Below are positions 8,106-16,685 of a DNA stretch of 64,000 nt, piece by piece (within the stretch, counting starts at the first letter, position 1; each line of letters opens with the position of its first letter). A program made the translations under genes and the position numbers. The DNA is from CALIZF01 sp046292445 (GTDB lineage Bacteria > Pseudomonadota > Alphaproteobacteria > Rhodobacterales > Rhodobacteraceae). Under the pieces are notes generated by a model. That model saw only the letters and a program-made list of their open reading frames with translations, was not told the DNA's origin and made no database searches. Location of the stretch: contig JBKBQT010000020.1 of the NCBI GenBank assembly GCA_046292445.1, forward strand, positions 1-64,000, in the 5' to 3' direction.

Positions 8106-9085
8106 CGCATGTCCTCGTGACGGGGGGCGCGGGGATGATCGGCGCGGCCCTCGTGCGGCGGCTGCTGGCCGAGGGGATGCGCGTGACCGTGGTGGACAAC
8201 CTCTGGCGCGGGCGGCGTGAATGGCTGGCCGCGGCCGGGCTCGACCTCGAGCGCGCCTTTCACGAGGCCGACCTCGCCCGGCCCGGCGTGCTCGACCCGC
8301 TCCTGCCGGGGGTGGATTACGTGTTCCACCTCGCCGATGTGGTCGCCGGGATCGGCTATGTCTTTGCCAACCAGGGTTTCATCCTGCGGCAGAACCTGCT
8401 CATCAACACCCATGTCGTGGCCAGCGTGGCGCAGGCCCGGCATCTTAAGGGTTATATCTACGTCGGGACCGCCTGTTCCTTTCCGCAAGGCAAGCAGACC
8501 GGCCCGGACGCGCCCCCGCTGCGCGAGGGCGATCTCTTCCCCGCCGATCCCGAAAGCGCCTATGGCTGGTCCAAGCTGATGGGCCAGATCGAGGCGGGGC
8601 TGATGGCGGCCGAGACGGGCATCCCCGTCGCCCTGCCGATCCTGCACAATGTCTATGGCGCGCCCTGCGACTTCAGCCGCGAGCGGTCGCAGGTGATCCC
8701 CGCCCTGGTGCGCCGGGCGATCGAATATCCGGCCGAGGGCGATTTCACCGTCTGGGGCAACGGCGCGCAGGGCCGCGCCTTCGTGCATGTCGATGACGTG
8801 GTCGAGGGGCTGATGGCGGCGATGACGCGCGGTCTGGGCCAGGGCCCGATCCAGATCGGGCCGGACCGTTGCACCACCATCCGCGAGGTGGCCGAGACAG
8901 TGGTGAACGTATCGGGCAAGAACATCGACATCCGCTATGACACGACGCGGCCCATGGGCGATCTCGGCCGCTGCGCCGATTACGCCCGGGCGCGCGACCT
9001 GCTCGGCTGGGCGCCGCGGGTGCCGCTGGCCGACGGGATCGGCGCGCTCTACGGCTGGATGGCACGGCAGATGCAGGCCGGCTGA
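8102..9085 (+). CDS. NAD-dependent epimerase, GDP-mannose 3,5-epimerase-like
   Basis: 327 aa, extended SDR with GGAGMIG (residues 8-14) and Y154-x3-K158 (YGWSK). The segment VAGIGYVFANQGFILRQN followed by GTACSFPQGKQ, and later HNVYG ... WGNGAQGRAFVHVDD, mirrors the plant/bacterial GDP-mannose 3,5-epimerase pattern (ADMGGMGFI, SSACIYPEFKQ, WGDGLQTRSF). C125 aligns with the acid/base Cys of that family. It probably alters a nucleotide sugar for the exopolysaccharide; the donor (GDP or UDP) is not certain. The start overlaps the MTA phosphorylase stop as ATGA. Confidence 0.72.
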   Translation: MTHVLVTGGAGMIGAALVRRLLAEGMRVTVVDNLWRGRREWLAAAGLDLERAFHEADLARPGVLDPLLPGVDYVFHLADVVAGIGYVFANQGFILRQNLLINTHVVASVAQARHLKGYIYVGTACSFPQGKQTGPDAPPLREGDLFPADPESAYGWSKLMGQIEAGLMAAETGIPVALPILHNVYGAPCDFSRERSQVIPALVRRAIEYPAEGDFTVWGNGAQGRAFVHVDDVVEGLMAAMTRGLGQGPIQIGPDRCTTIREVAETVVNVSGKNIDIRYDTTRPMGDLGRCADYARARDLLGWAPRVPLADGIGALYGWMARQMQAG

Positions 9086-9108
9086 GCGCAAGGCACGGAG
9101 GAGAGCCG

Positions 9109-10266
9109 ATGGGCACGACTGCCGCGCGCCCGACGCGCCTGCTCTACGTCAGCCGCACCTGGGCGATGGGCGGGGCGCAGTCGATCCTGCTGTCGCTCAT
9201 CCGCCACCTGCCCGCGCGCGGGTTCGAGATCGCCCTTGTCCCGTGGGACAGCGGGATCGAGGCCGACGCCGCCTTTGCCCGCGCCGCGGCCGGAGCGGGC
9301 GCAACGCTCACCGAACCCGTGCGCTGGGACGGCTGGAGCAGCCTGCGCCCGGCCGCCGCCGCGCTTGCCGCCGTCGCGGCGCGCCATCGCAGCGACCTGA
9401 TCCACACCCATGACAACGTGTCCAACACGATCGTCGCGCTGAACCGCCGCCGCTTCCCGCTGCCCTTCGCCGCCACCGCCTTCGGCTGGTGGGACCTGAC
9501 GGTCAAGCTGCGCCTGCTCTACGCCGCCGAGCGGCGCCTCGCCCTGCCCCGCGCCGACCGGGTCTATACCGTCAGCCACGACATGGCGGCCAAGATCCGC
9601 GCCGGCGGCACGCCCGCGGGCCGGATCGCGGTGATCCATACCGGGCTCGACCTCGGCGCCTGGCGCCCGCGCGGCACGCGCGATGCGGTGCGCGCGGACC
9701 TTGGCATCCCGCTCGATGCCGTGGTGGTCGGCGCGCTGGGGCGGGTGAGCGCGGAAAAGGGGCTCGACCTCTTGCTGGCCGCGGCTGCGCGGCTGATCCC
9801 GGCGCATCCGGCGCTGCATGTGCTCATCGTCGGCAAGGGGCCCGACCTCGACCGGCTGCGCGGCATGGCGGGGCGGATGGGGATCGCGGGCCGCGTTCAC
9901 CTGCCGGGGTTCTTCGCCGACGGCCCGGCCGCGCTCGAGGCGATGGATGTTGCCGCCATGCCCTCGATCCTGCCCGAAGGCTTTCCGACCGCCTCGGTCG
10001 AGGCGCAGGCGATGGGCCTGCCGATCGTCGCCGCCGACATCGGCGGCACGCGCGAGACGCTGGCAGAGGGCGAGACGGGGGTGCTGATCCCCACCGGCAA
10101 CGCCGCGGCGCTGGCCGACGCGCTCGCCCCGCTCGTCGCCGATTCGGGCCTGCGCGCCCGGATGGGCGCGGCCGCCCGCGCGCGGATCGCGGCCGCTTTC
10201 ACCCTGCCGCGGATGCTGGACGACATGACGGCCTTCTACGCCGCCGTTCAGGCAAACCGGCGATAG
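9109..10266 (+). CDS. Glycosyltransferase family 4 (GT-B) protein
   Basis: 385 aa. The N-terminal Rossmann half begins LLYVSRTWAMGGAQSILLSL, whose GGAQ motif is typical of GT4 acceptor-side loops. The C-terminal half has VGALGRVSAEKGLDLLL, which binds the nucleotide, and PEGFPTASVEAQAMGLPIVAADIGG with the E-x7-E-like retaining motif. A strong GGAGGAGAG site lies just upstream of the ATG. It should transfer a sugar from a nucleotide donor onto the lipid-linked repeat unit at the cytoplasmic membrane face. Last gene of the rightward sugar-nucleotide block; its 3' end overlaps the convergent glycosyltransferase by 19 bp. Donor and linkage are unknown. Confidence 0.85.
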   Translation: MGTTAARPTRLLYVSRTWAMGGAQSILLSLIRHLPARGFEIALVPWDSGIEADAAFARAAAGAGATLTEPVRWDGWSSLRPAAAALAAVAARHRSDLIHTHDNVSNTIVALNRRRFPLPFAATAFGWWDLTVKLRLLYAAERRLALPRADRVYTVSHDMAAKIRAGGTPAGRIAVIHTGLDLGAWRPRGTRDAVRADLGIPLDAVVVGALGRVSAEKGLDLLLAAAARLIPAHPALHVLIVGKGPDLDRLRGMAGRMGIAGRVHLPGFFADGPAALEAMDVAAMPSILPEGFPTASVEAQAMGLPIVAADIGGTRETLAEGETGVLIPTGNAAALADALAPLVADSGLRARMGAAARARIAAAFTLPRMLDDMTAFYAAVQANRR

Positions 10267-11354
10267 ACCGCCAGCGTCTGGGCCGCGCAGCGATCCCAGC
10301 CGAACAGCGCCGCCCGCACCGGCCCTGCCGCCGCCAGCCGCGCGCGCAGGCCCGCATCGGTCCCGAGCGCGAGGAACCCGGCCCGCAGCGCATCATCCGA
10401 GGCCGGATCGACCAGCAGCGCCGCATCCCCCGCCACCTCGGGGATCGAGGTCACCGCCGATGACAGCACCGGCGCCCCGCAGGCCATCGCCTCGAGCACC
10501 GGGATGCCGAACCCCTCCCAGAGCGAGGGATAGGCGAAGAACAGGCAGGCCGAATAGACCGCGGGCAGATCCTCGTTCGGGATATAGCCCGTCAAGACCA
10601 CCGCCCCGCGCAGCCCGAGCGCGTCGATAACCCCGTCCAGCCGCGCCTTTTCCCAGCTCATGTCCCCGGCGATGACAAGGCGCAGGCCGGGATCGGCGCG
10701 GTGCAGATGGGCAAAGGCCCGCAGCGCGCCGTCGAGGTTCTTGCGCTTCTCGAACCGGGCGGCGCAGAACACGAAACGCGCCGGCAGGCCGTGCCGCGCC
10801 AGCACGGGCGCCGCCGCCGCGGGCGGCACGGGGCGGAAATGCGCGCCGACCCCGTTGTGCACCACGGTGATCCGGCCGGGGTCCGCCCGGTAATGTGCCA
10901 CCGCATAATCCTTGACGTTCTGCGATACCGCGATCACGTGGCGCGCATCGCGCATGCCGCGGGCCAGCAGGAACAGCAGCCGCCGCCGGATCGCGGGGGG
11001 GAAGAAGTCGGGCCGCATGAAGGGGCTCGAACAATGCAAGGTGAACACATAGGGCACCGGCGAGACGGGCGGCGCGATGTAGGCGGCATGCAGGAAATCG
11101 ACCTTGCGCCGCCAGAGGCCCCAGGCGAGGCCCGCGGTCATCGCCACGGGGCGGAAATGCCCCGGCAGCACCGTCGTGCGCACGTTCCCCCCCGGCGAGA
11201 GCACCCGCGCCGCCGCCGCATTCAGGCACAGCACCTCGTAGCGCTGGCCGGGATCGAGCCGGGCCAGCCCGTGGACCAGCGCCCGCTCGTAGGTTTCCGG
11301 CCCGCCGCCGGACCTGCCGGCCATGACCGGCAGGATGCCGATGCCGCCCGTCAC
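10248..11354 (-). CDS. Glycosyltransferase family 4 protein
   Basis: 368 aa, GT-B fold. GRSGGGPETYERALVHGL near the N-terminus is a GGxE-type motif, VHNGVGAHF marks the linker, and PSLWEGFGIPVLEAMACGAPVLSS is the classical retaining E-x7-E region. It is likely to add one sugar of the repeat unit. The GTG at 11354 has no obvious ribosome site; I keep it because the first beta strand (IGILPVMAG) would be lost if the next ATG (11324) were used. It converges on the preceding glycosyltransferase with a 19-bp tail overlap and lies 61 bp after the methyltransferase gene on its own strand. Confidence 0.82.
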   Translation of the reverse strand: MTGGIGILPVMAGRSGGGPETYERALVHGLARLDPGQRYEVLCLNAAAARVLSPGGNVRTTVLPGHFRPVAMTAGLAWGLWRRKVDFLHAAYIAPPVSPVPYVFTLHCSSPFMRPDFFPPAIRRRLLFLLARGMRDARHVIAVSQNVKDYAVAHYRADPGRITVVHNGVGAHFRPVPPAAAAPVLARHGLPARFVFCAARFEKRKNLDGALRAFAHLHRADPGLRLVIAGDMSWEKARLDGVIDALGLRGAVVLTGYIPNEDLPAVYSACLFFAYPSLWEGFGIPVLEAMACGAPVLSSAVTSIPEVAGDAALLVDPASDDALRAGFLALGTDAGLRARLAAAGPVRAALFGWDRCAAQTLAVYRRFA

Positions 11355-11415
11355 CGCGCGCCGCGCGGGTTGTCGGCCGCGCGGGGGTGGCCGGGTGCAG
11401 TGCCGGGGCGCTGTG

Positions 11416-12315
11416 TCAAGCCTTGCGCACCCCCACCATCAGCCATGGGTTGAGCCCCGAGGCGCGCAGCCCCCCGAGCCCCGGCAGCGACAGGACCGCG
11501 AACCAGGCGCGCAGCGCGCCGACCAGCACCCACATCTTCGGATCGCGGCGCTTGGAATGAAAGCCCCAGTAGCGCGCGGGCGGCAGCGTCTCGACGCGGG
11601 CGGCACCGGCAAAGAACGCCCGGTAATCGGCAAGGGACAGAAGGAACGGCTCGTCCGGGGCATGCCAGCGCATCAGGCCGCCCTGCATCTGGCCCTTGTG
11701 GAACAGATCGACCGGGCAGCGGCGGTTGGGGTTGCCGGTCACGATCAGCCCGCCGGGGCGCAGCACGCGCATCAGTTCGTCCGCGACGCGCGCCCGTTTC
11801 TGCCGATGGTCGGCGGTGACGACGGTGCTGTCCCCCTCGACCCCGATATGGGGGAAAAGACAGCCCGTCACGATCACATCGAAGCTGGCGTCGCCATAGG
11901 GCAGGTTGAGGACCGAACCGATCTGCAACGCCGCGCGGTGCACCCGCCGCCCCCACTGGCTGCAACGCGCGCCGCAATCGACGCCGTAGGCGTCGATCCC
12001 CGCGGCGCGGAACGCATCCACATCCGCCCCGATCCCGCAACCGGCGCTGAGCAGCGCAAGATCCTTGCGGCCCGCAAACGTCCGGGCGATCAGCGGCAGA
12101 TAATAGTGGGCGGTGGTATACCGGTTCGTCTCCTCCTCGTTCTCGAGGGTGCAGCAGTCGGTTTCGTCGGCAAAGCGCGCATCGCCCGGGCCGAGCAGGA
12201 CCGGAAAGCCGTCCTCGAGCGGATAGACCGCACCGCAGGCGCCGCAGACCACCCCGCCCGGCCCCGGCGCCAGCGCAGGGCTGCGGCAGGCCGGGCAGGC
12301 GACGGGCGAGGCCAT
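11416..12315 (-). CDS. SAM-dependent methyltransferase with N-terminal zinc-ribbon
   Basis: 299 aa. The N-terminus carries two CxxC knuckles (CPAC ... CGAC) followed by YPLEDGFPVLL, the Trm112-like zinc-ribbon arrangement seen in several sugar and tRNA methyltransferases. A class I SAM-binding motif follows (LALLSAGCGIGADVDAF, with acidic end VDCG). The start shares its A with the stop of the ExoF-like gene (TGATG), so the genes are coupled. Context suggests methylation of a polysaccharide sugar, possibly as a chain cap, but the substrate is not visible. The stretch 11355-11415 towards the next gene looks empty. Confidence 0.7.
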   Translation of the reverse strand: MASPVACPACRSPALAPGPGGVVCGACGAVYPLEDGFPVLLGPGDARFADETDCCTLENEEETNRYTTAHYYLPLIARTFAGRKDLALLSAGCGIGADVDAFRAAGIDAYGVDCGARCSQWGRRVHRAALQIGSVLNLPYGDASFDVIVTGCLFPHIGVEGDSTVVTADHRQKRARVADELMRVLRPGGLIVTGNPNRRCPVDLFHKGQMQGGLMRWHAPDEPFLLSLADYRAFFAGAARVETLPPARYWGFHSKRRDPKMWVLVGALRAWFAVLSLPGLGGLRASGLNPWLMVGVRKA

Positions 12316-13538
12316 CAGTTCCCCGCCCCGCCAGTCCGCACCACCCCCTGATAGGGCACGAAGAGGATGTCGTCCGGCTCCATCCGGTCGAGCAGCGTCA
12401 CGGGCAGGATCCGGTCGCCCTCGGGCGTGCGGCGGATCAGCGTCAGATCGTCGGTCCCGAGCGCCTCGATCGCGCGGAACTCGGCCGCGCCGAGGCCGAC
12501 GGCAAGCCGGTCGGCCACGGCAAGCTGCGCGCGCGTGGCCGCGAGCGTCAGCTCGCCCGCCGCGATCGCATCCTCCTGCGCCTTGATCCCGCTCAGGATT
12601 TCCAGCGCACGGGCGGCGCGCAGGTTGAGGATGTCCTGCTCGATCCGGCCCCGCCCGGTCTGCGCCCGCGAGATGAAGGCGAGGATCTCGAGCTTGTCGG
12701 CATCGAGCTGGATCGCCGCGCTCTGGACCTGCAATGCGCGCTGGAGCGAGACGAGATCGCGCGAGGCCAGTTCGCGCACCTTGGCCGCCTCTTCCTCGAC
12801 CAGCGCGGTCTGGCGTTCCTTGGCATCGAGCTGGGCGCGCAGGGCGGTGATCTCGTTCCCGAGCTCGGCCTGGAGCCTGACGAGATTCTCGATCTGCCCG
12901 GCCAGCGTCACGTCGCGCTCGGCCCGGATCGCGGTTTCGCTGGCCATCAGCGCGGCGAGGCGGGCGGGCGGCACGAGGGGGGCGGCGGCGGGCGGCGCGG
13001 CAAAGGCGGTGCCGTCGCGTTCGGCGATGAGGCGCGCGAGGGTGACATGCGCCCCCGCGAGCTGGTCGGCGAGCGTGTCGAGCGCGGCGCGCAGCCGCCC
13101 GGCCTCGAGCCGGACGCTGGCATCGGCCGCCTCGGGGCGCACGAAGCTGCCCGCAAGGCTGATCGCCTGCAGCACGGTCATGCCGGGGATGAATTCATAC
13201 CCCCCCGGCTTGTTGACGTCCCCGGCGACGAAGACGGGCCGGTATTCGGCGATCTCGACCACCACATCGGGCCGCGAGAGCCCCTCGACCGCGCGCAGCC
13301 GGTCCTCGATCGCCGCCCGCGCCTCGTCCGCCGTCATTCCCTCAAGCGCGAGCGAGCCGAGGCGGGGCAGCATCACCGCGCCGCCCGGCTGCAACCGCGT
13401 CGTGTCCACCGACAGGTCGGGCCGCGCCACCACCGTCACGCGCAGCACATCGCCCGCCGCCAGCCGATAGTCCTGCGCCTGTGCCGGCAGCGCCGCGAGG
13501 GCCAGCGCCATCCCCAGTGCCCGTGCCGTGATCCGCAT
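12315..13538 (-). CDS. ExoF-like polysaccharide export protein (Wza/SLBB family)
   Basis: 407 aa. A Sec signal peptide (residues 1 to about 21, ending AQA) lacks the lipobox Cys found in E. coli Wza. The Poly_export motif YRLAAGDVLRVTV follows, then SLBB repeats (GDVNKPGGYEF). After that comes a long Ala/Glu/Arg coiled coil (residues about 150-340) and a closing EPDDILFVPY segment. This head-plus-coiled-coil layout and length match rhizobial ExoF (about 420 aa) rather than Wza. It likely forms or contacts the periplasm-spanning export conduit for the exopolysaccharide. TGATG coupling with the methyltransferase; 15 bp after a glycosyltransferase gene. Confidence 0.8.
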   Translation of the reverse strand: MRITARALGMALALAALPAQAQDYRLAAGDVLRVTVVARPDLSVDTTRLQPGGAVMLPRLGSLALEGMTADEARAAIEDRLRAVEGLSRPDVVVEIAEYRPVFVAGDVNKPGGYEFIPGMTVLQAISLAGSFVRPEAADASVRLEAGRLRAALDTLADQLAGAHVTLARLIAERDGTAFAAPPAAAPLVPPARLAALMASETAIRAERDVTLAGQIENLVRLQAELGNEITALRAQLDAKERQTALVEEEAAKVRELASRDLVSLQRALQVQSAAIQLDADKLEILAFISRAQTGRGRIEQDILNLRAARALEILSGIKAQEDAIAAGELTLAATRAQLAVADRLAVGLGAAEFRAIEALGTDDLTLIRRTPEGDRILPVTLLDRMEPDDILFVPYQGVVRTGGAGN

Positions 13539-13553
13539 CGCCGTCCCCCCGCC

Positions 13554-14741
13554 TCAGGCTGCCCTGCGGGCCTGCGCCAGCGCCAGCATACGCGCCTCGA
13601 TCCGCGCGAACAGGGCCTGCCAGTCGTAATCGGCCGCGATCCGCGCCCGCCCGCCGGCGCTGATCGCCGCCCGCCGGCCCGGATCGGTCAAAAGCGCGAC
13701 GCAGGCATCGGCGATCGCCGCTTCCCCCTCGGCCGCGAGGAAATCGGCGCCATCGACGAGATCGAGCCCCTCGACCGCCACCGCGGTGCCGACCACGGGC
13801 GTGCCGAGCGCCATGCTCTCGATCACCTTGAAGCGCGCGCCGCCGGCGCCGAGGCGCAGCGGCACGACCGAGACCGCGGCCGCCGCGATCTCGACCCGGA
13901 CATCGGGCACGCGGCCGGTATAGCGCAGCCCCTCGGCCTGCGGTGCGGTGTCGTCATGCCCGCCGGTGACGACGAGTTCCGCGCCCGGGACGGCGGCGCG
14001 GATGCGGGGCAGGATATCGGCCGCGAACCAGGCCACCGCATCGCGGTTGGGCGGGTAGAGCACCGATCCGGCATAGATCATGCGCCCCGGCACCGGCGCG
14101 GCGAGGCCGAGGGGATAGCCGTCCATGTCGAGACCGTTGGGCACGAAATCCAGCCGCTCGGCCGGCCAGTAGCGGGCGATGGAGGCGACATCCTCGCGGC
14201 TGTTGAGGAACACGGCGCCATAGGCGCCGGCGATGGATTGCAGATGGCGCAGGTTGACGCGGCGCCGCCCCTCCCACAGCCAGCGGTCGGGCAGGCCCGC
14301 CCTGTCGCGCATCCGCTCGATCTGCAGCAGCACCTCGCAGACATAGTCGAGCACCGCCGGCGGGCCGCCTGGCGGGACATACTGGGTCAGCGCCGGATCG
14401 CCGATCAGGATGATGTCGGGGCGCACGTCGCGCAGCACCGCGGCGACGAAGGCGGCCATGGCGGGGCTGCGGAACCGGGCCACGTCATAGGGCTCGCGCG
14501 CGAGGACGCGGCGATGCAGGCGGGCGATCAGCGCGCCGTCCACCGCCCCCTCGGGCACCTCGCAGACGGCGCGGAACGGCGCGCGGGCCGCGGGCGCCAT
14601 CGGGCCCTGCAGCGCCGTGGTAAAGCAGCCCAGCCAGACATCGTGCCGCGCCGCCAGCGCCTGCACCACATGGGCAAGGCGCTGGGTCTGGCCGTTCACG
14701 GGCGGAAAGGGCTGCGACGGCAGCAGGGCGAGCACCTTCAT
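13554..14741 (-). CDS. Glycosyltransferase family 4 protein
   Basis: 395 aa, GT-B. The start VLALLPSQPFPPVNGQTQRLAHVVQAL, with its Pro-rich loop and NGQxxR, resembles the PEP-CTERM/exosortase-associated sugar transferase branch. The C-terminal half has MIYAGSVLYPPNRDAVAWF and GAGGARFKVIESMALGTPVVGTAVAVEGL, the donor site with its conserved Glu. The ATG at 14741 shares its A with the stop of the nucleotidyltransferase (TGATG). The open frame upstream of 14741 is antisense extension and not coding. It probably adds a sugar to the repeat unit; specificity is unknown. Confidence 0.8.
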   Translation of the reverse strand: MKVLALLPSQPFPPVNGQTQRLAHVVQALAARHDVWLGCFTTALQGPMAPAARAPFRAVCEVPEGAVDGALIARLHRRVLAREPYDVARFRSPAMAAFVAAVLRDVRPDIILIGDPALTQYVPPGGPPAVLDYVCEVLLQIERMRDRAGLPDRWLWEGRRRVNLRHLQSIAGAYGAVFLNSREDVASIARYWPAERLDFVPNGLDMDGYPLGLAAPVPGRMIYAGSVLYPPNRDAVAWFAADILPRIRAAVPGAELVVTGGHDDTAPQAEGLRYTGRVPDVRVEIAAAAVSVVPLRLGAGGARFKVIESMALGTPVVGTAVAVEGLDLVDGADFLAAEGEAAIADACVALLTDPGRRAAISAGGRARIAADYDWQALFARIEARMLALAQARRAA

Positions 14742-15751
14742 CAGCGGTCGATGCCCTCGGGCCAGTGCGGGAAAGCCGAGCGGACATCGACGCTCTGCTC
14801 GCGCGAGATCACCATGCCGTCGATGTCCTGGTCGGTATCGAGCACCGCATCCTCGAGCAGCACCGACCGGCGGATCGTGATCGCCTGCCGCACCCGCACC
14901 CCCGGCCCGATCACAGCCCGGTCGAGCGTGACGCCGGGGTGCAGCGCGGCACTGGGCGCGCAGAGGCTGGCGGCGCCCTGCATCCGCGCGACCATCAGGT
15001 TGCAATGCAGAAGGTCGGCGGGGGAGGTAAGGTTGATGTCGTCGGCGACGCAGGTGGCCACGCGGGTGTGGTTGCCGTCGTCGATCATCACCTGGATGGC
15101 GTCGGTCAGTTCGTATTCGTCGCGCATCGCGGTGCGCGGCGTGCGGCGGATCGCATCGAAGATGACGGGGTCGAACAGGTAGAGCCCCACGCCCTTAAGC
15201 CGGTTGGCGGTGTGGCGCGGCTTTTCGATCACCCGCGTGACACGCCCCGTGTCGTCCATCAGGATGGCGAAATTCTTGCGGATCGCCGCCGGGTCGGGCT
15301 CGAGCTTGGCCGCGAGCACCGCGGCGCAGCCGGTCGCGGCGAATTCCGCCGCCATCGCGCCGAGATCGGCGCCGGTGAAATAGATGTCGCCCAGCATCAG
15401 CAGGAACGGCCGCGTCAGCACCCCTTCGAGCCGGCCGAGCGCATGGGCGATGCCGAACATCTGCGTCTGCTCGACGTAATGCAGCCGGACGCCGAACCGC
15501 GCGCCGTCACCCAGGACCTTGGTGATGAGGTAACCCTTGTGCCCGATCAGCACCGCGATCTCGGTGATGCCGAGGGCGCGCATCGCCTCGATCTGGTATT
15601 CGATCAGCGGCTTGTTGCCCACCGGCAGCAGCGGCTTGGGATAGTGGTCGCCGAACGGCGCCATCCGGGTGCCGCGCCCGGCGGCGAGGATCGCGCCCAT
15701 CAGCGGCGCTGGCCCGATCTGCGGCTCGGGCCCGATATGTGCCTCAGGCAT
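14741..15751 (-). CDS. Sugar-1-phosphate nucleotidyltransferase (RmlA/GlmU-like)
   Basis: 336 aa. The nucleotidyltransferase signature GAILAAGRGTRMAPFGDHYPKPLLPVGNKPLI has the catalytic GxGTR and the Lys of PKPLLPV; LGDIYFTGAD supplies the metal-binding Asp, and VIEKPRH is the second substrate lysine region. The last 80 residues look like hexapeptide-type left-handed beta helix (HPGVTLDRAVIGPGVRVRQAITI). It activates a sugar-1-phosphate with a nucleoside triphosphate for the locus; the nucleotide is not deducible. The ATG at 15751 overlaps the glycosyltransferase 2 gene by 8 bp; a downstream ATG at 15700 is less likely. Confidence 0.82.
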   Translation of the reverse strand: MPEAHIGPEPQIGPAPLMGAILAAGRGTRMAPFGDHYPKPLLPVGNKPLIEYQIEAMRALGITEIAVLIGHKGYLITKVLGDGARFGVRLHYVEQTQMFGIAHALGRLEGVLTRPFLLMLGDIYFTGADLGAMAAEFAATGCAAVLAAKLEPDPAAIRKNFAILMDDTGRVTRVIEKPRHTANRLKGVGLYLFDPVIFDAIRRTPRTAMRDEYELTDAIQVMIDDGNHTRVATCVADDINLTSPADLLHCNLMVARMQGAASLCAPSAALHPGVTLDRAVIGPGVRVRQAITIRRSVLLEDAVLDTDQDIDGMVISREQSVDVRSAFPHWPEGIDR

Positions 15752-16685
15752 TGCGCCGCCCCCCGCCCTGCCCCGCCGCCGCGCCGCGCAGGCGGCGCCA
15801 TTCGTCGGCCGCGAGCATGACCCCCGCCCGCGCATGCAGCCCGGCCCAGGCGACATAGCGCATCGGGTTGAGCGGCCCGGCGTGATGGGTGCTGTAATAG
15901 CGATAGGCGCCCCGGTGGAAATCCATCACCATCCGGGTGCGGCGCACCTTGCGGTGGCCGGCCTTGATGTTCTCGTTGTGGATCACGGTGCTGGTCGGCA
16001 GGGTGACGATGGCCCAGCCGGCATTCTTGATCCGGTGGCACCAGTCGGCATCGGACCAGTAGACGAAATAGGCCTCGTCATACCCGCCGACCGTTTCGAT
16101 CACGCTGCGGCGCACCATCATGCAGGCGGTGGAGAGCGTATCGACCGGATAGGGCGCGGACGACCCTTCCAGATCGGCCATCATGTAGCGGCGCGAGAAC
16201 GGGTTGTTCGGGAACAGCGCCGTCAGCCGCGAGCGCCGCCCGAAGAGCGCCGCCATCGGCGTGGGAAAGGCCCGCGCGGTGCGCTGCGGCGTGCCGTCGG
16301 GGTAGACCAGCGTCGAGCCGCAGGCCCCCGTGCCGGGATCGGCGTCGAGCCAGGCCGCCATGTCGTCGATCGCGCCCGCCAGCACCTCGGTATCGCTGTC
16401 GAGCGAGAGCACATAGGCCCCCCGCGCCGCCGCCGCGCCGCGGTTGAACGCGCGGCACAGCCCGAGGTTCTCGCGCCCCTCGATGACCCGGACCCAAGGA
16501 AATTCCGCGGCCATCACCGCGCGGCTGTCGTCGGCCGAGGCATTGTCATAGACCAGGACCTCCCACGGCCGGGACGGCAGGTTCGCGGCAAGCGCGGCAA
16601 GGCAGCGCCGCAACAGGGCACCGCCGTTGTAGTTCACGATCACCACACTGATGGCGGGCGCCTCAGTCGGGCTTGCCATGGGCAT
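15744..16685 (-). CDS. Glycosyltransferase family 2 protein
   Basis: 313 aa, GT-A fold of the WcaA/rhamnosyltransferase type. ISVVIVNYNGGALLRRCL is the N-terminal nucleotide-binding strand, YDNASADDS the first Asp motif, and LSLDSDTEV the DxD metal site (SDSDTE). The acceptor-side ED-like motif is VYWSDADWCHRIKNAGW. The ATG at 16685 has GGAGG 7 bases upstream, and the gene overlaps the radical SAM gene by 23 bp. The C-terminus is basic and lacks membrane helices. Inverting transfer onto the repeat unit is expected. Confidence 0.85.
   Translation of the reverse strand: MPMASPTEAPAISVVIVNYNGGALLRRCLAALAANLPSRPWEVLVYDNASADDSRAVMAAEFPWVRVIEGRENLGLCRAFNRGAAAARGAYVLSLDSDTEVLAGAIDDMAAWLDADPGTGACGSTLVYPDGTPQRTARAFPTPMAALFGRRSRLTALFPNNPFSRRYMMADLEGSSAPYPVDTLSTACMMVRRSVIETVGGYDEAYFVYWSDADWCHRIKNAGWAIVTLPTSTVIHNENIKAGHRKVRRTRMVMDFHRGAYRYYSTHHAGPLNPMRYVAWAGLHARAGVMLAADEWRRLRGAAAGQGGGRRNA

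Noticed and set aside
13047..15182. 711-residue plus-strand frame opposite three exopolysaccharide genes
   Set aside because: Composition biased to Arg/Asp/His with no domain resemblance; the minus-strand genes explain the sequence.
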